64,000 bases of DNA, taken from the NCBI GenBank assembly GCA_002336895.1, contig DDFC01000008.1, positions 1 to 64,000 of the forward strand, given 5' to 3'. This stretch comes from Verrucomicrobiaceae bacterium UBA1938. GTDB lineage: Bacteria; Verrucomicrobiota; Verrucomicrobiia; Verrucomicrobiales; Verrucomicrobiaceae. Shown in pieces: positions 27,020-42,000 of the stretch; the first letter of the stretch is position 1, and each line of letters opens with the position of its first letter. The notes beneath the pieces are model-generated. The model did not search any database. It was given only the letters and a program-made list of their open reading frames with translations, and was not told the DNA's origin. Position numbers and translations under genes: made by a program.

Positions 27020-30000
27020 ATGAGACCCACCACCCCCGACGCCCCCACACCTTTCAAGCGGATCACTGGTCTTTGCTTATGCCTGCTCATGCCGCTGGTC
27101 ACGCTGCCAGTTCCGCTCACTGCAGCCACGCTTGTCTGGGATCCCGCGCAGGATCAGAGTGGCAGCGGTGGTGCTGGCACATGGGACACACTCTCCTCCA
27201 ACTGGCTCAGCGGCGCAGCAGACACCTCCTGGGTCAATGATGGCAGCAGCACCGCTGTTTTTCAGGGAACGGGGGGCGCAGTCACTTTGGCTGGCGGGCT
27301 GAATGCAGCAGGCCTCGTCTTCAATGCGCCCGGCTACTCGCTGCTCGGCAGTGGCTCGCCTCAGGTGCTTTCGCTGACCTCCTCTGGCATCGTGGTGGGG
27401 GCGTCCTCCGGCACCATCGTGGTCGGGGACTCAAACATCACGCTGCAGGTGGCGGCTGACATGGCATTTACCAATAACTCCTCCGGCGAGCTTTCTCTCG
27501 GTGGCAAGGTGTACAACTCCGCCACCTCATTCCTCACCGTGGGCAGCACCTCCACGGGGGGCATCACGTTTGCAAACGGCATCGCCGGAACCGGGGGGCT
27601 GAGCATCAGCAGCAGCGGGGCCGGCCTCGTCACGCTTTTCGGTGGCAGCAGCTACACAGGTCCCACGCTCATTCAGGCCGGCACGCTCAAGATGGGCGGT
27701 GCCAATGCGTTCAGCGCCGCCTCCGCTCTCACGCTCTCCAACACGGCCGGTGCAGTCTTTGACCTCAATGGTTTTAATCAATCCGTGGCCTCCCTCTCCG
27801 GCGGAGGAGCCATGGGCGGCAATGTGGTGCTGGGCGGCGGTGCCGTGCTGACGATCGGCGGCGCGCTGACCTCTGCGGTGGGCGGCTATTCTCTGGCCAC
27901 CAATGTTTCCAACTCCAGCTCCTGGAGCACCTTTGCGGGCCTGCTCTCCGGCACGGGCTCCATCGCCATCACCGGCGGCGGTGTGGTTTATCTGACAAAC
28001 AGCAGCAACAGCTACACCGGATTCACCAACGTGCTTGGCGGTACATTGGTGGTCAGCGACATGGGGCAGCTCGGCAGCTCCAGCACGACGGTGACCGTCA
28101 CCGGATTTAACAGCGCGCAGGCGGGCGGCGCCCTGGTGGTGCAAGGCGGCATCAGCGGCGTCAACTTCAATCGAAACCTAGATATCGGCGGTTACGGCAT
28201 CAGCGGTGCCAACAACAGTGCAGGCTACGCCTTGGTGAACATCGGCAACAACAGCTACAGCGGCATCATCACCTCCGCCTCCAACTCTGAAACGCGCGTG
28301 GGTTCCGTCGCCGGAACCATGACATTCACCAGCGGTTCCACCATCAACATTGCCGGCGGCTCCGACCTGCAGGTGAACGGCTATGGCAACTATCTCTTCA
28401 ATGGCTTCATGACCGGCAGTGCGGTGAACAGCCTGGCTTTTTATCGCTGGAGCGGCGGCGGTCTGCTGGGACAGGTGACACTTGGCAATCCCTACAACAA
28501 CTTCCTTGGTCGCGTGGAGGTTACGGGCTCCTTCCTCCGCGTCTCAGCTCCCGGTTCCCTTGGTGCTGCAGTGGATTCCCAGTCCATTTACTCCTATGCC
28601 GGAAGCTATGAACTGCGCGTGGACCCGGGTAACACGGACTTCTCCAAAAAGACCGTCTGGTACACCAGCGCCAGCGGCTCCAACATCTATGCCGAGCGTG
28701 CTGTTGGAGGTGTGGGCATCAATCAGACAGTGACCATCGGTGGAGCCAGTGTCAATGGCGTCACCACACTGGGCCTTAATGAATCGCTTACCACCGGCCC
28801 GCTTGTCACCAGTTTTCTGGGGAATGACGGCTATGGCATCACCATCGGCGCCGGAGGCGTGGTTTCCTACGGATTCACAGCCGCTACTTCCGCCACCGGC
28901 GCCGCTGCAGGCACCAATCACAGCTACACGAGCAGTTTGAACGGTCTCCTCACGCTGAACACCAGCTTCAACTCGCTGGACACCTCTGCCACGCGTACTT
29001 ACACCATCACCGCCAATGGCGATGTACTGCTCACTGGAAACATGCTTAGCTCCGCAGGCACGGTTGATCACATATGGGTCAAGGCTGGCTACGGATCTTT
29101 GGCCATTCAGGGCACGGCTTCCACCAATCTGGGCAGCTTCAACATCACCAACGGCAGTGTCATCGTGAACGCGCTGAGCGCGCTCAATGTGAACACCACC
29201 ACGGCCACCGGCAGCGGCGGCATCTATCTGGGCACCACCTCCACCAATGCCATACTGAACTATGTGGGCTCTGCCTCAAGCGGCGCAGGCGAGACGTCCA
29301 GCAAGGCCATCATTCTTGGCGGCACCACCGGCAGCGGGGTCATCTTTGCCAATCAGCAGCAGAACGCTGCCAATACTGCAGCCGGGGGGCTGGTGCTCAC
29401 CAGCGGCATCGCAGCCACAGGCGTGGGTGCCAAGACGCTCTACCTCGAAGGCTACAACAACACCAGCACAGCGGCGGTGGTCAATCAGATATCCGGCGTG
29501 ATCACGGACAACTTTACCACCGCCACCACCAGCAAGACCTCCCTTTTCAAAGGCGGCAGCGGCACCTGGCTCTACGCGCCTGCAGCCTCCTCGTATGCGG
29601 CGGCCACGGTCGCGGCCGGAGCCACGTTGGCCACCAATGGCACCACCGCCAGCGGCGGCACGGTGCTGAACTTTGCCAGCACCTCCGGCCTGGTGGTGGG
29701 GCAGCAGGTCTCCGGCACGAACATCGCGGCAGGCTCCTACATCACTGCACTCACCGCCACCACAGTGACGCTGAGCACGGCCACCAGCGGTGCCATTGCC
29801 AGCTTAGCATCCATCATCTTCGGCGGGGAATCCTCCTCGGTGAAGACGATGTCCAGCATCAGCACCGCCAGCAGCACGGCCGCAGCCGCCACCACCATCA
29901 CGCTGGCCAGCACGGCGGGTCTCACCGTGGGCATGGTCGTCACAGGCAGTACAAACATCCCCGCAGGCGCCTACATCACCGCGATCAACAGCGGCACCAA

Positions 30001-33000
30001 CACCATCACCATCAGTGCAGCCACCTTTGGCACCATCGCCTCCAGCACCGCGCTTACTTTCAATGGCGCGGCCAATACCAATGTGGTCACGCTGCAGAGC
30101 ACCGCAGGCCTCGTGGTGGGGCAGAGCGTGGCGGGAACGAACGTGCCTGCCGGTACCGTCATCTCCGCCATCTATGGAAACAACGTGGTGCTCAGCAACA
30201 GCATCGCCACCGCCGTGGCTGCGGGGACCACGCTCTACTTTGGCAGTCTCGGCGTTTCGGGTGCTGGGCAGGCCTTCACCGGCGGTGTCTCTGTCGCTGG
30301 CGGCACGCTTCAGGTGCAGCCTACCGCGGCATCCGGCTTCGGTTCTGCGCCGCTTAGCAGCAGCAACACCCTCACCTTCGGCACGGATCCGCTCACTGGA
30401 AACGGTTATGCAGGCGGTGCCTTCCAGATGCTGGGCTCTTCAGCTGTTGGCGCGGTTACCATGACAGTGGGCCAGCTCATTCCCACGGCAGGGCAGGGGA
30501 ACGTCATCACCACCGCCAATGGCGGCACGCCCACGCTGAGCTTTGGTGCCGCCACCCCCATTGGCACACGCGGCACAGGTGCCGTTCTGAATTTCAGCTC
30601 CGGCGCTGGGAGCACCATCCAGTTTACGACATCTCCCACGCTGGCGAATGGCCTCATCGGCACCAGCTCCACGGTCTTTGGCTTTGCGTATTACACCAAT
30701 CCCACCACCAGCGCTGTGGACTTTGCCACCGTCACCGGCACGGGGCCGTATGTGGTCGCGCCCTATTCCAGCTATGTCTCCGGCCTGCCAGTCTCCGGGT
30801 CTGCTGCCACCTCCACCTACTGGATCAATGGCAGCAGCATCACCACCACGGCGGCAGAGACTGTCAATGCACTCAAGATCAGCGGCGCGGCCTCCCTTAC
30901 CCTCGGTGGTGTGCTCACCCTCGGCGCTGCGGGCAGCACCAGCGGCGTGCTGTTTGACAACTCCACCGGCTCCGCCACCATCGCCTCCAGTTCCGCCTCC
31001 TTCACCCTCGGCGGTGCAGGTGGTGAGACCATCATCTACACCGGCGGCAGCAGCACCAGCAACACCCTCACCATCAGCGCCGCCATTGGCAGCGGAGCGG
31101 CCGCTGTGACGAAGGCAGGGCCAGGCACGCTCATCATCTCTGGTGCCAACACCTTCACGGGAAATCTGAACATCGACCAGGGCACGCTGCAGCTCTCCGG
31201 CGCAGCGGCCACGCTGGGGGCCATCACCACGGCGGCAAACGTCACCGCACTGCGTCAGGGCGCCACGCTGGATCTCAATGGAGCGGGGGGCGGCGGGCTC
31301 ACCACCATCGGCGCGCTCACCGGGGCGGGCACAGTAACCAACAGCGGTGGCGGCACCGGTGCGGCGGCCACACTCAGCATCGGCAGCAGCACCTCCAGCG
31401 CCACCGCCACCTTCTCTGGTCTGCTGCAGGATGGCGCTGGCGTCCTCAATGTGACCAAAAACGGCTCGGGTACAGAATTTTTGAATCCGCTCAATGGCGC
31501 CGTGTCCAGCACCACGGCCAATGGGCAGACGCTGGGCAGCATCGGCTACAACACCTACAGCGGTGTGACCACCATCGCCTCCGGCACGCTCGGCGTCACG
31601 CTCCTGGCCAACTATGGCAGCGTCAGCAGCATCGGCACCGGCAGTGCCCAGGGAAATGCGGCCAGCCTGGTCTTCGGTACCGCTGCGGGCGGCACTGGCA
31701 CGCTCCAGTACATCGGCCAGAACAGCAACTCCTTCCTCACCATGATCGAGTCGCCCTCTGTGCAGACGGACCGCCTTTTCACGCTCGCGGGCAATGGCAC
31801 GCTGGATTCTTCCGGCGGCTTTGGCAACAGCGCCGTCGGCACTGGCAACAACGACAACGCCGTCATCTGGTTTACCAACACCGCACCGGTGGCCTTCTCC
31901 AGCACCGGGGCAAAGACGCTCACCCTCACCGGTACCTCCACAGGGGACAATGAAATCGACCTCCAGCTCATCAACAACACCATGGATGGTTCCGCGCTCA
32001 GCGTGGCCAAGACCGGCTCTGGTACCTGGATTCTCGGCAACGTGAACAACACTTATGGCGGTGCCACAACCATTTCCTTGGGAGCGCTGCGCGCGCAGGA
32101 CGCAAACTCCAACACCACCACCGCCATCACGATGTCTGCGGCCACCGACTCCAATGTGATCGACCTCACCAGCACGGCCGGGCTCGTGGTCGGGCAGGCG
32201 GTTACGGGGCCGGGAATCGCCCCCGGCACCACCATAACCAGCATCCTTGGCCCATTGCAGATCCGCCTGAGCACCAGCAATTCTGTGGCCGGCGGTACGG
32301 TGCTGAGTTTTGGCAGCATCAACAGTCTTTCGGCAAACAGCAATCTTGTGCTCGCTGGTGGTGTGCTGGAGACCTCAGGCACTTTCACCCGTGCTCTCGG
32401 CACCGGGGCGGGGCAGGTGCAGTGGACATCCAGCGGTGGCTTTGCCGCCTCGGGATCGTCCCTTGTCGTGGCCATTGGTGGAATGAGCTCACTCTCCACA
32501 CTCACTTTTGGCGGAGCCGGTTTCACCAGCGGGACCTTCATGCTGGGCTCCACCACCGCGCTGTCAGACACCACCGTTCTCAATCCCATCGATCTCAATG
32601 GCGGCGCGCGTGCCATCACCATCACGGACAACGGGACCACCGCTGCAGACATCTACACGCTGGCGGGTGTCATCAGTGGGGCTGCCGGCAGCTCCCTGGC
32701 ATACACAGTGCCCAGCGGCACGATGATGCTGATCTATGGAGACAACACCTACTCCGGCAACACCACCATCAGCGGTTCAGGAGCCGTGGCAGTGCAGAGC
32801 ATTGGCTCCGGCGGCATGACGAGCAGCTTTGGAGACGCCACCGGCCAGCTCAATCTGGGCACCGGCACCACCGCCGGCGGCTACCTGCTCTACACGGGTA
32901 CGGGGGAGACGGTGTCACGAACCATCAATCTCAACACCACCACGGGCACCAACACGATAGACTCCAGCGGCAGCGGCGCGCTGGTCATCACAAAGGTCGT

Positions 33001-36000
33001 CACCCTCGGTGCGGGTGCCAAGACACTGACACTCAGCGGTGAAAGCCGTGATGCCAACACCGTCAGCTCCGTGCTGGCGGACAATGGCGGCGCCCTGTCC
33101 ATCACCAAATCCAATGGCGGCGTATGGATCCTCAGCGGCATGAACACCTTTACCGGAAGCGTCACTGTCTCCGACGGCTTTCTCGGCATCCCTTCCGGAT
33201 GGAGCAGCATCTCTGCCGGCAGCGCCAACCCGCTGGGCATGAGCACGGGCAATGCGCTGGTTCTTGGGGCCACCGGCGGCCTCTTCACCCTGACCTCTGG
33301 CGGCACCACCTTCACCAGCCCGGTGGCCCTCAGCGGCAGCTCCGGATTCAACGTCACGTTCAACGGATTGAACTCAATCACCTTCAATGGGGCCACCACC
33401 TTCACTCCCGGCGCAGCCTCCAATATCTACAACAACATCGCCCCCGGCGGCACGCTGACCTTTGGCGGCCCCATCACCTTCACCTCCTCCAACACACTGG
33501 GCATTGGCGGTGTGGGCAGCACGGTCTTTAATGCCGCCCTGCCTGCCACCCTCACCTCTGCGCTGTCTGTCAACACTCTGGGCTCCGTCACCTTCAATGC
33601 CTCGAACCTCAACACTGGTGGTGTTACGCTCACGGAGGGAACGATTTACGCCAATGCCAAAAATGCCTTCGGCACCGCAGGCACGCTCACCTTTGGCGGT
33701 GGTGTCCTCATCGCGGGTTCCCTGGCGCTCACCGGTGCCAATGCCATCGTCAATCCCGTCACTGTTTCCACTTCAGCAAGTGTGGTCTCCGGCGGCAACT
33801 CCATTGAATTTTCCGGCGTCGTCGGCATGGCAGCCAGCCGCCTGATCACCAACAACATCGACAGCAGCTCCGGTGCCTCATTGATTCTCTCCGGCGGTAT
33901 CAACAACACCGCCGTCTCCACGCTCACCATCGCCGGCTCCGGCAACACTCTCATCAGCGGCGCCTACGTCGCAGGCACGGGCGCCAATGCGCTGACCTTT
34001 GGAGGCTCCGGCAAGCTCACCCTCACGGCGGCAAATGCCTACACCGGTGCCACGACGCTGAATGGTGGCTCCACTGTCATCAGCGGTGCGGCCGGGTCAC
34101 TCACAGCCACCTCCGCCATCACCGTCAATCCCTCTGCCTCGCTGACACTGGACAACAGCACCAGCTCCCTGAACAACCGCCTGGCCAACAAACCGCTCAC
34201 CCTCGCCGGCGGCACACTCAACTTCATCGGCGGCAGTGCGGGAACGACCGAAGGAACTGCCGGCAGCGCGGGCACTTTCACGATGGGGGCCAGCGGTCAG
34301 GATGTGATTAACTTCACCAGCAACGGTGGAACGACGAAGCTGAACTTCGCCTCCCTCACCGCAGGCGCTGGCAGCACGATGAATGTGGAGAGCAATGTGG
34401 CGCTGGGCACCAGCACCAGCCAGATCAACTTTGGCAGCCTGCTCAGCACCAGTGCCGCCACCGTCACAGGGACCACGCTCACCTTTGCCTCCACCACCGG
34501 CCTGGCTGCCGGCATGGCCGTCACGGGCCCGGGCATCCTCAATGGCACCACCATCTCCAGCACCACGTCCACGACGGTGGTGCTCAGTCAAAACGTCGCC
34601 GCCTCCGGGGTGGCCAGCGGAGCTGCACTCACCTTTGGAGTGCCCTCCTATGGATCCACCGTGGGGGCATCCAATGGCCTGCTGCCTCGCATCACCATTG
34701 GCGGAAATGCCTGGGCTGCGCTCGGCAGCAACGGCCTCACCACCTTCACCGGCTACAGCACGCCGCTGGATGTCACGCTCGCCAGCCTCATCGCCTCACC
34801 CGCCATCGCGCTGCAGGTTTCGGGCAGCACCACCAATGCGCTATGGTCTGCTGGATCTGCGCCGGGCAGTCGCATCCTGAATGCTCTTTCCATCTCTGGC
34901 AGCGGCCTCACGCTGGGCGGTGCGGCGGGCAAGGACCTCTCCCTCACGCTGGCCAGCGGCGGCATTCTGGTAAGTGGTGGTGCCAACACGCTCAACGCCA
35001 CGCGCATCGTGCTCGCAGCGCTGGCGGGCATGACCACCACGACCGCCCCCTCCGCCACCGGCACGGAGGCCATCCTGCAGGTAGCCTCAGGCTCCACGCT
35101 CAATCTCGGAGGCACGCTGGTCGGTACGTTGCAGACGAATCAGAACGCAGCTGGAACTCTCTTCTATTCCAACAGCACCGCACCCGTGGCCAGTGTGGCC
35201 ACCGGCGGCCTGACCAAGGGGCTGAGTGGGGATCTCAACATCACGGCGCGTCAGTTTTACACCGGAGCCACCACGCTCAATGGTGGCACCACCACGCTCT
35301 CCGCCGGAAACAACACCCTTTTTGACAACGGCGGTGCCCTCACCGTGAACTATGGTGCCACGCTCGACCTCAAAGGCACCGTACAATACGTGGGTAATTT
35401 CAGCAGCAACGGCGGCGCCACCCCCGGTGCGGGCGGCACAGTCACCAGCACAGGCGGGGCATCGCTCCTCTACAGCTTTGCCACCACAGGCATCTGGGCG
35501 GGCAGCATCACCGGAGATGCCTCCAATCCCATCACCCTGGTGCGTGCCAGCGGCAACACCACCAACGTCCTCTCCCCCAATACCTACTACGGAGCCACCT
35601 ACATCCTCGGCGGTGCGCTCACCCTGATGGACAACGCCACCCTGTCCAACACCTCCGCCATCACGGTCAGCTACGGCAACCTGAACCTCAACAACAACGC
35701 CGACCTCCTGATCAACAACAACGACCGCATCAACGACGCTGCGCCCATCACTCTGAACTCCGGTACCATCGCCCTCTCTGGTCGTGCCAACACCTACTCC
35801 TCCGAGACCCTGGGTGCACTTACCGCAGCTTCAGGCGTCAGCACCATATCATCCGCCGCAGGTGGCGTCGGCACCTACTCCAACGCCGACCTCGGCTTTG
35901 CCAGCATCTCGCACGCGGCGGACGCGGTCATCAACTTCAGCGGCACCACTCTGGGCAGTGAGGGGGCCAATCCTCGCATCCTCGTGGCCGACGCCTCCAG

Positions 36001-39000
36001 TCTTGGATACAGCACTGCCACAGGTGTGATCGGCGCCTGGGCCATCGCCAACTCCGACACCTGGGCCGGGTACAATCCCTCCCTCGGCATCGGTGCTGTG
36101 GGCACGGTGGGATACCAAGGATATGCCGGCGGCTACATGTCAGGCGGTACGGTGGCCACCATCACAGCTGCTGCGGGAGCCAATGTGCTCAACGTGTACT
36201 CCGGCGGCACTCTTAACGGCTTCGGTGCTGGTAACGTGACCAGCATCCTCAATGGCATCACTGGCATCAACCAGGTCATTGTTCTGCCCGATGGCGGGGC
36301 CACCACCGACTACCTGCGCCTCGCAGGAGCGGCGGAAAACGATCTCGCATTCACCCAATCCACGGATGTGCTCAACATCATCATGGGTGGCCTCCTCCAC
36401 AGCAACAGCGGCACAGGATCCTCCATCATCGGCACCACCTCCGTGCGCGGCATCCTCACTTCCGGCGGTGATGCCACCACGGGCACCACCGAACTGGTGA
36501 TTTTCAACAGCAACGGCACCGCCTCTGCCACAGGGGTGGCGGGCACGGGCACCGTGCTCAACAGCAATGTGGTCTCAGTAACCTCCACCACAGGACTCTT
36601 TGCCGGCATGGCCGTCAGCGGCACGGGCATCCCGGCGGGTGCGTATGTCACGCAGGTGCTCAGCGCCACGCAGTTCACCATCAACTACAATGCCATCTCC
36701 ACCACGGGCGCGCAGACGCTCACCTTTGCTTCGGACATGGTCGTCAATTCTGTCATCGCGGACAACGGCTTTGGCAATCTCACGCGCCTCAACAAATCCG
36801 GCACGGGAACGCTGACCCTGACTGCCGCCAACACCTACAGCGGCGGCACTGTCATCAATCAGGGGATCGTCAATCTCTCTGCCTCCACGGCGGGCACCAT
36901 CGTGCTGCCTGCGGGCGGCGTCACCCTGATCGGCTCACCCACCGGCATCAACGCCACCACGCTGAACATCGGCGTCAGCGCCACGGGGGGCAGCGCCGTC
37001 GGCATCGGCGGCCAGATCGATCCGAGCAACACGCTCACCATCATCGGCCGCTCCACCGTGAATCTTGCAGGCACGCAGACGCTCAACAGCCTCGTGTTTG
37101 ACAACAATGGCGGTGAGGGAAACCCCACCGTCACCACCGCCACCACCACGCCGGTGAGCGTGCTCAATCTTAGCAGCGCCACGCCCATCACCGCCAGCTC
37201 CAGCAATCCGGTTACGGTCTCCACCATCAGCGTCGCCTCGCTCGGTCTGGCGGCTGGCACAAACACCATCCTGGTGAATCCCATCCAGATCGCGGGAAGC
37301 ACCGTCACGCAGCTCACAGCCTCGCTCAGCATCAGCTCTCCCATCGTCGGCATTGGCACCACGGGCACGGGCGTGGCCATCAGCAAAACAGGAAACGGCC
37401 TTCTGCAGCTCAGTGGCGGCAGCACCTTTGACGGCGGGCTCAGCCTCGCAGCGGGCGGCATCTCCATCGCCGCCAGCAGCACAGCCACCGCAGGCGGCAC
37501 GGTGCTCAGCGGCCCGCTCGGCACCGGCACCTTCACCATCGGCAGCGGCACCTATCTGACCTCCACGGCCACCACCAACGTCATCGCCAATGCGCTCGCA
37601 CTCGGTGGAAACGATCTCAATTACAAAGGACCAAACGGCCTCACGCTCGGCGGTGCGCTCACGCTCAAATCCGGCAGCACCACGGTCAACGTGGATGTGC
37701 CCGGCAGCTTCCTCACTCTGGGCGGCGTCATCTCCGGCGCAGACGGCACCTCCAGCCTCATCAAAACCGGTCTCGGCACGCTGGCACTGGCAAACAACAA
37801 CACCTTTGCCGGATCCGTCACGGTGAATGGCGGTGTGCTCGTGCTCGGCGGAGCCACAGGCGGTGTGGCGCAGCCGCTGCTCAATGGAGGCAGCATCACC
37901 CTCGGCAGCGCAGGTACTCTGGCGCTGGAAAACAACGGTCTCGGAAACGGCGGCCTCATCACCTATCAGGGCCTCTCCATCACCATCGATCCCTCCGCCA
38001 ACTACGCCAATCTCTTTGTGGGTAATGCCTCCAGCGTGGGCGTGGCCGTCTCAGGCAACGGGCTGGCCAACGCCATCAAGATCCCGCAGCTCAACATGAC
38101 TGGTACACAGGTGTTGAATCTGGGCGCATCCAACGCCTACTCGCTCATCATTCAGAATCTCACCGACACCACCGGCAAGGCGCAGATCAATGTGCCAGCG
38201 GGAATGACCGCCTATGTGTACTCCTACAGCACGGGGCAGAAGCCGGTGAACATCGGCCAGGGCGCGCTCTATTTCCCGGATGCCACCACGCTTGGGGCCA
38301 CGACTACGCTGACCTCCAATCCCATCGAACTCTCCACCTACAACAGCAGCAACTACTACCCGCTGCTCATTCAGGCCGCATCCACCGCGCCTTCCACTCT
38401 GCCCACGGGCTACTCCTCCGGCGGATTGAACGCCAGCTACAGCAGCCTCGGTGCCGCGCAGGGAGTCACCAGTGTGAATGTGGCTGGCATCGGTGCCGCA
38501 GGCACGGGCACCGTCGCTCTGATCAATGACGCCGGCATGAACAACCGCGCCACCGACACCACCGCCAGCTACACCAACGGCATCACCACCCTGAACGGCC
38601 TGCTGCAGATCACCACCGGCGGTCTCTACACCTTCCGCAGCGCCACCGACGACGCAGGCGTGCTCTACATCGACGGCCAGGTGCTGATCAACGACCAAGG
38701 ACCGCACGCGGGTCTCACCGAAGGCTCCGGCACCGGGCAGATCACGCTGAGTGCGGGATACCACACCATCACCTACACCGCCTACAATGCCACAAACTCC
38801 GGCTCCTACCGCCTGCTCTATGCCGGAGCAGACACCACGGGCACGACCACGCCCGACACGGTCAGCGGCGGTGTGGGAGGCTTCCAGGCCATCCCCTCCA
38901 GCAAGCTCTTCTACGCCACCGGCGCACCCACGGCGGCCAATGGCTACAACTACGCCGCCATCATCAGCAACAACTACACACTCGCCGCAGGCGCCTCCGC

Positions 39001-42000
39001 CACCATCGACACGCTGGGCACTCCGCTCGGCGTGGTGATCGCTCCTTCCTCCGGCACCGCCATGACGCTCGGCGCAGGTTCTGCGCTCAACATCGTCAAC
39101 GGCACCACCGGCATCTACGGCGCCGGATGGGTGGGCGTGGGCGGCACGACGACCATCGGCAATGGTGCGATCATCGCCACCACCACCACGGCCACGCAGG
39201 CGGCGGGCGTGCTCGATCTCATCGGCGCAGTCACACAGACGGGCGGCGGCACCGCCAATGCGCTGTATAAAGCAGGCACCGGCACGCTCATTCTTGCCGG
39301 CAGCAATGCCGCCACCTTCACCGGAGACCTCGTCATTCAGGGCGGCTACTTGCAGCTCGGCAGCGCCACGGCGCTCAGCAGCGGCGGCACCGCCTCTCTG
39401 GGCGGCACGCTCGTGCGCAGTGTGAACACCAGCACCACCAGCGTGCCCACGCTCACGAATGGAGCCACCACTCTCACCCTTGCAGGCACAGACACCGCCA
39501 CCACGCTTTCATTGCAGGTGGGCATGGCCGTCAGCGGCACGGGCATCGCAGCGGGCACGTACATCACCGCAGTCAGCGGTACGAATGTCACGCTTTCCCA
39601 GGCGGCCACCTCCACGGCGGCGGGCACGTATTACTTCAATGCCTCCGGTTCGGTGGATCTCAATGGCCAGACCGGAGTCACTGGAAACATCACCATCAAT
39701 GGTCTCGGCGCGCTCATCCCCTCCGCCTCCGCCACACCCACGGCCATCCTGGCCGCTGGCTCCAGTGGTGCGCTGTGGAACAGCAGCCTCTCCGCCGCCA
39801 GCCTCACCGGCACGCTCACGCTTGGCTCCAGCTCCACCGTGGGTGGCTATGGCAATCTGACGCTGAACTCCATCATCGGCGGCAGCGGCATCACCCTGAC
39901 CAAACAGGGCACCAACACCCTCACTCTCAACGCCAGCAACGGCACGCAGGTCTTCAACACCGCCATCACCCTTGGCACGCTGAAACTGGCGAATGCCGGT
40001 GCTCTGGGCGCTGTTGCCAACACCATCACCATTTCTAGCGGCGCGGTGCTGGATCTCAACGGCATCGCGGTGACCAATACGAACGGGCTCACCATCACGG
40101 GCGTGGGTTACGGCGGCAGCGGCACCATCACAGGTACGGGCATCACAAGCTCCCTCGGCTCTCTCATCAACACCTCCACCTCCAACGCCAGCTATGCGGG
40201 CGCCGTGACGCTCGGCGGCGCGAGCAGCATCGGCACAAACTACATCAACACCTCCAGCGGCCTCGGCGGCACGAAGTTTGGGGATCTGACACTCTCCGCA
40301 CAGGTCACCGGCAGCGCGGTGCTGACCAAGGTGGGGGCCAATACGCTGACGCTCTCTGGTGTCACCACTGCCTCGACTCTTACCGGTCTCACTGTCGCGC
40401 TGGGCAAGGTGGTGATCTCCGGCTCCTCCACCACAGTGCTCGGTTCAGCCACCACGACACTCAATGTAAATGCAGGACCTGTCTCCGGGCTCAATCCCGC
40501 CAACACACTGCAGCTCGACTACACCGGCCTCGGAACCACCTCGGTGAACCGTCTCGGCGCGCACGCCATCACGCTCAATGGCGGCACGCTGCTCCTCACG
40601 GCCAATACTGGCAGCATCACGGCGCAAAACGAAGCACTGGGCGCCAACAGCATCACGATCAACGGCGGGTTCAGCGTCATCACCCTTGATGTCAACGGCA
40701 CCTCCACCCTGGAGCTGAGCACCACCGGAGCGGGGACGATCACACGCGCGGCCAATACCGGCACTGTGCTCATTCGCGGCGCGGGCCTGGGCAGCTCCGC
40801 AGTGCTCACCGCAGGCAAGACCAATGTGGTGCTCGGCACTGCCCCCACCGCCATCGGTCAGACGGCCGCAGCAGGGAACAAAAATGCCGCCATCATCCCG
40901 TGGATCGTGGTGGACGACACCGGCAGCACCGGCTCGGGCACGAGTTTCGCCATCAACGTCGCAGGCACCGGCCTGCGCGCGCTCGCGGCGGGTGAAATGG
41001 ATACGACCTTCACCGCGAACAACAACATCCTGCTCAACACCACCACGGCCCTCAGCGCAGGCGCGGCCATTCCGGCCTACACAGGCGCCTCGGGCACCAC
41101 CTACGCCACCACGCTGGTGAACTCCCTCACCTTCAGCACAGCGGTCAATCCCACGCTCTCCATCGTCTCCGGCCGCAATGTCACGCTCGACAGCGGCGGC
41201 ATCCTGGCCTCGGTCAGCGCCACGATCGGCAGCGTGGGCGGCGGCTCCATCAATGCGGCCAATGGCAGCACCAGTCGTGAGCTTCTCATCTACACCGCTG
41301 GCACCAGCACCACGCTGACGATCAATGCTGCGGTTGGCGGAGTCATCGTTCCCTCCACCGGAGGCCTCACCAAGAGCGGCGAGGGCACGGTCGTCCTCGG
41401 TGCGGCGCAGAACAGCTACACCGGCCAGACGCGCATCAATCTCGGCACGCTGAAGCTCGCGCCCGCCTCCGCCACCACCAATGCGCTCTTCTACCTCGCC
41501 AGCACCGCGCCCACCGTCTCCGCGCTGACCTCCACGCTGAATGCCAGCGTGCTCACCGTGAATGCAGGCGGCACCTTCGACCTCAATGGCAACACGCAGA
41601 CCACCGGCGCGCTCAGCAGCATCGGCATTCTGCCCGGCACGGGCGGCATCATCACCAACAGCTCCACCACCACCTCCACGCTCACCGTGGCCAACGGCGC
41701 CACCGCCACGGACTGGGCGGGCCAGATCACCGGTGATGCCACGCATGTGATCAATTTCGTCAAGACCGGAGCCACCACGCTGACGATGCACGACAACAAC
41801 AGCTATGCGGGAACGACGACGGTGCAGGGAAATGTGCTCTCCCTGGTGGACCAGGGCCGCCTCTCAGGCACCAGCGCCATCACGGTGCGCAATGCCGTGC
41901 TGCAGTGGAATGACACCGGCATCCAGGCCATGAGCAACCGCCTCTCTGGCAGCGTGCCGCTCACGCTTGATGGCGGCGGCTTCCAGTTCATCAGCCGCAG

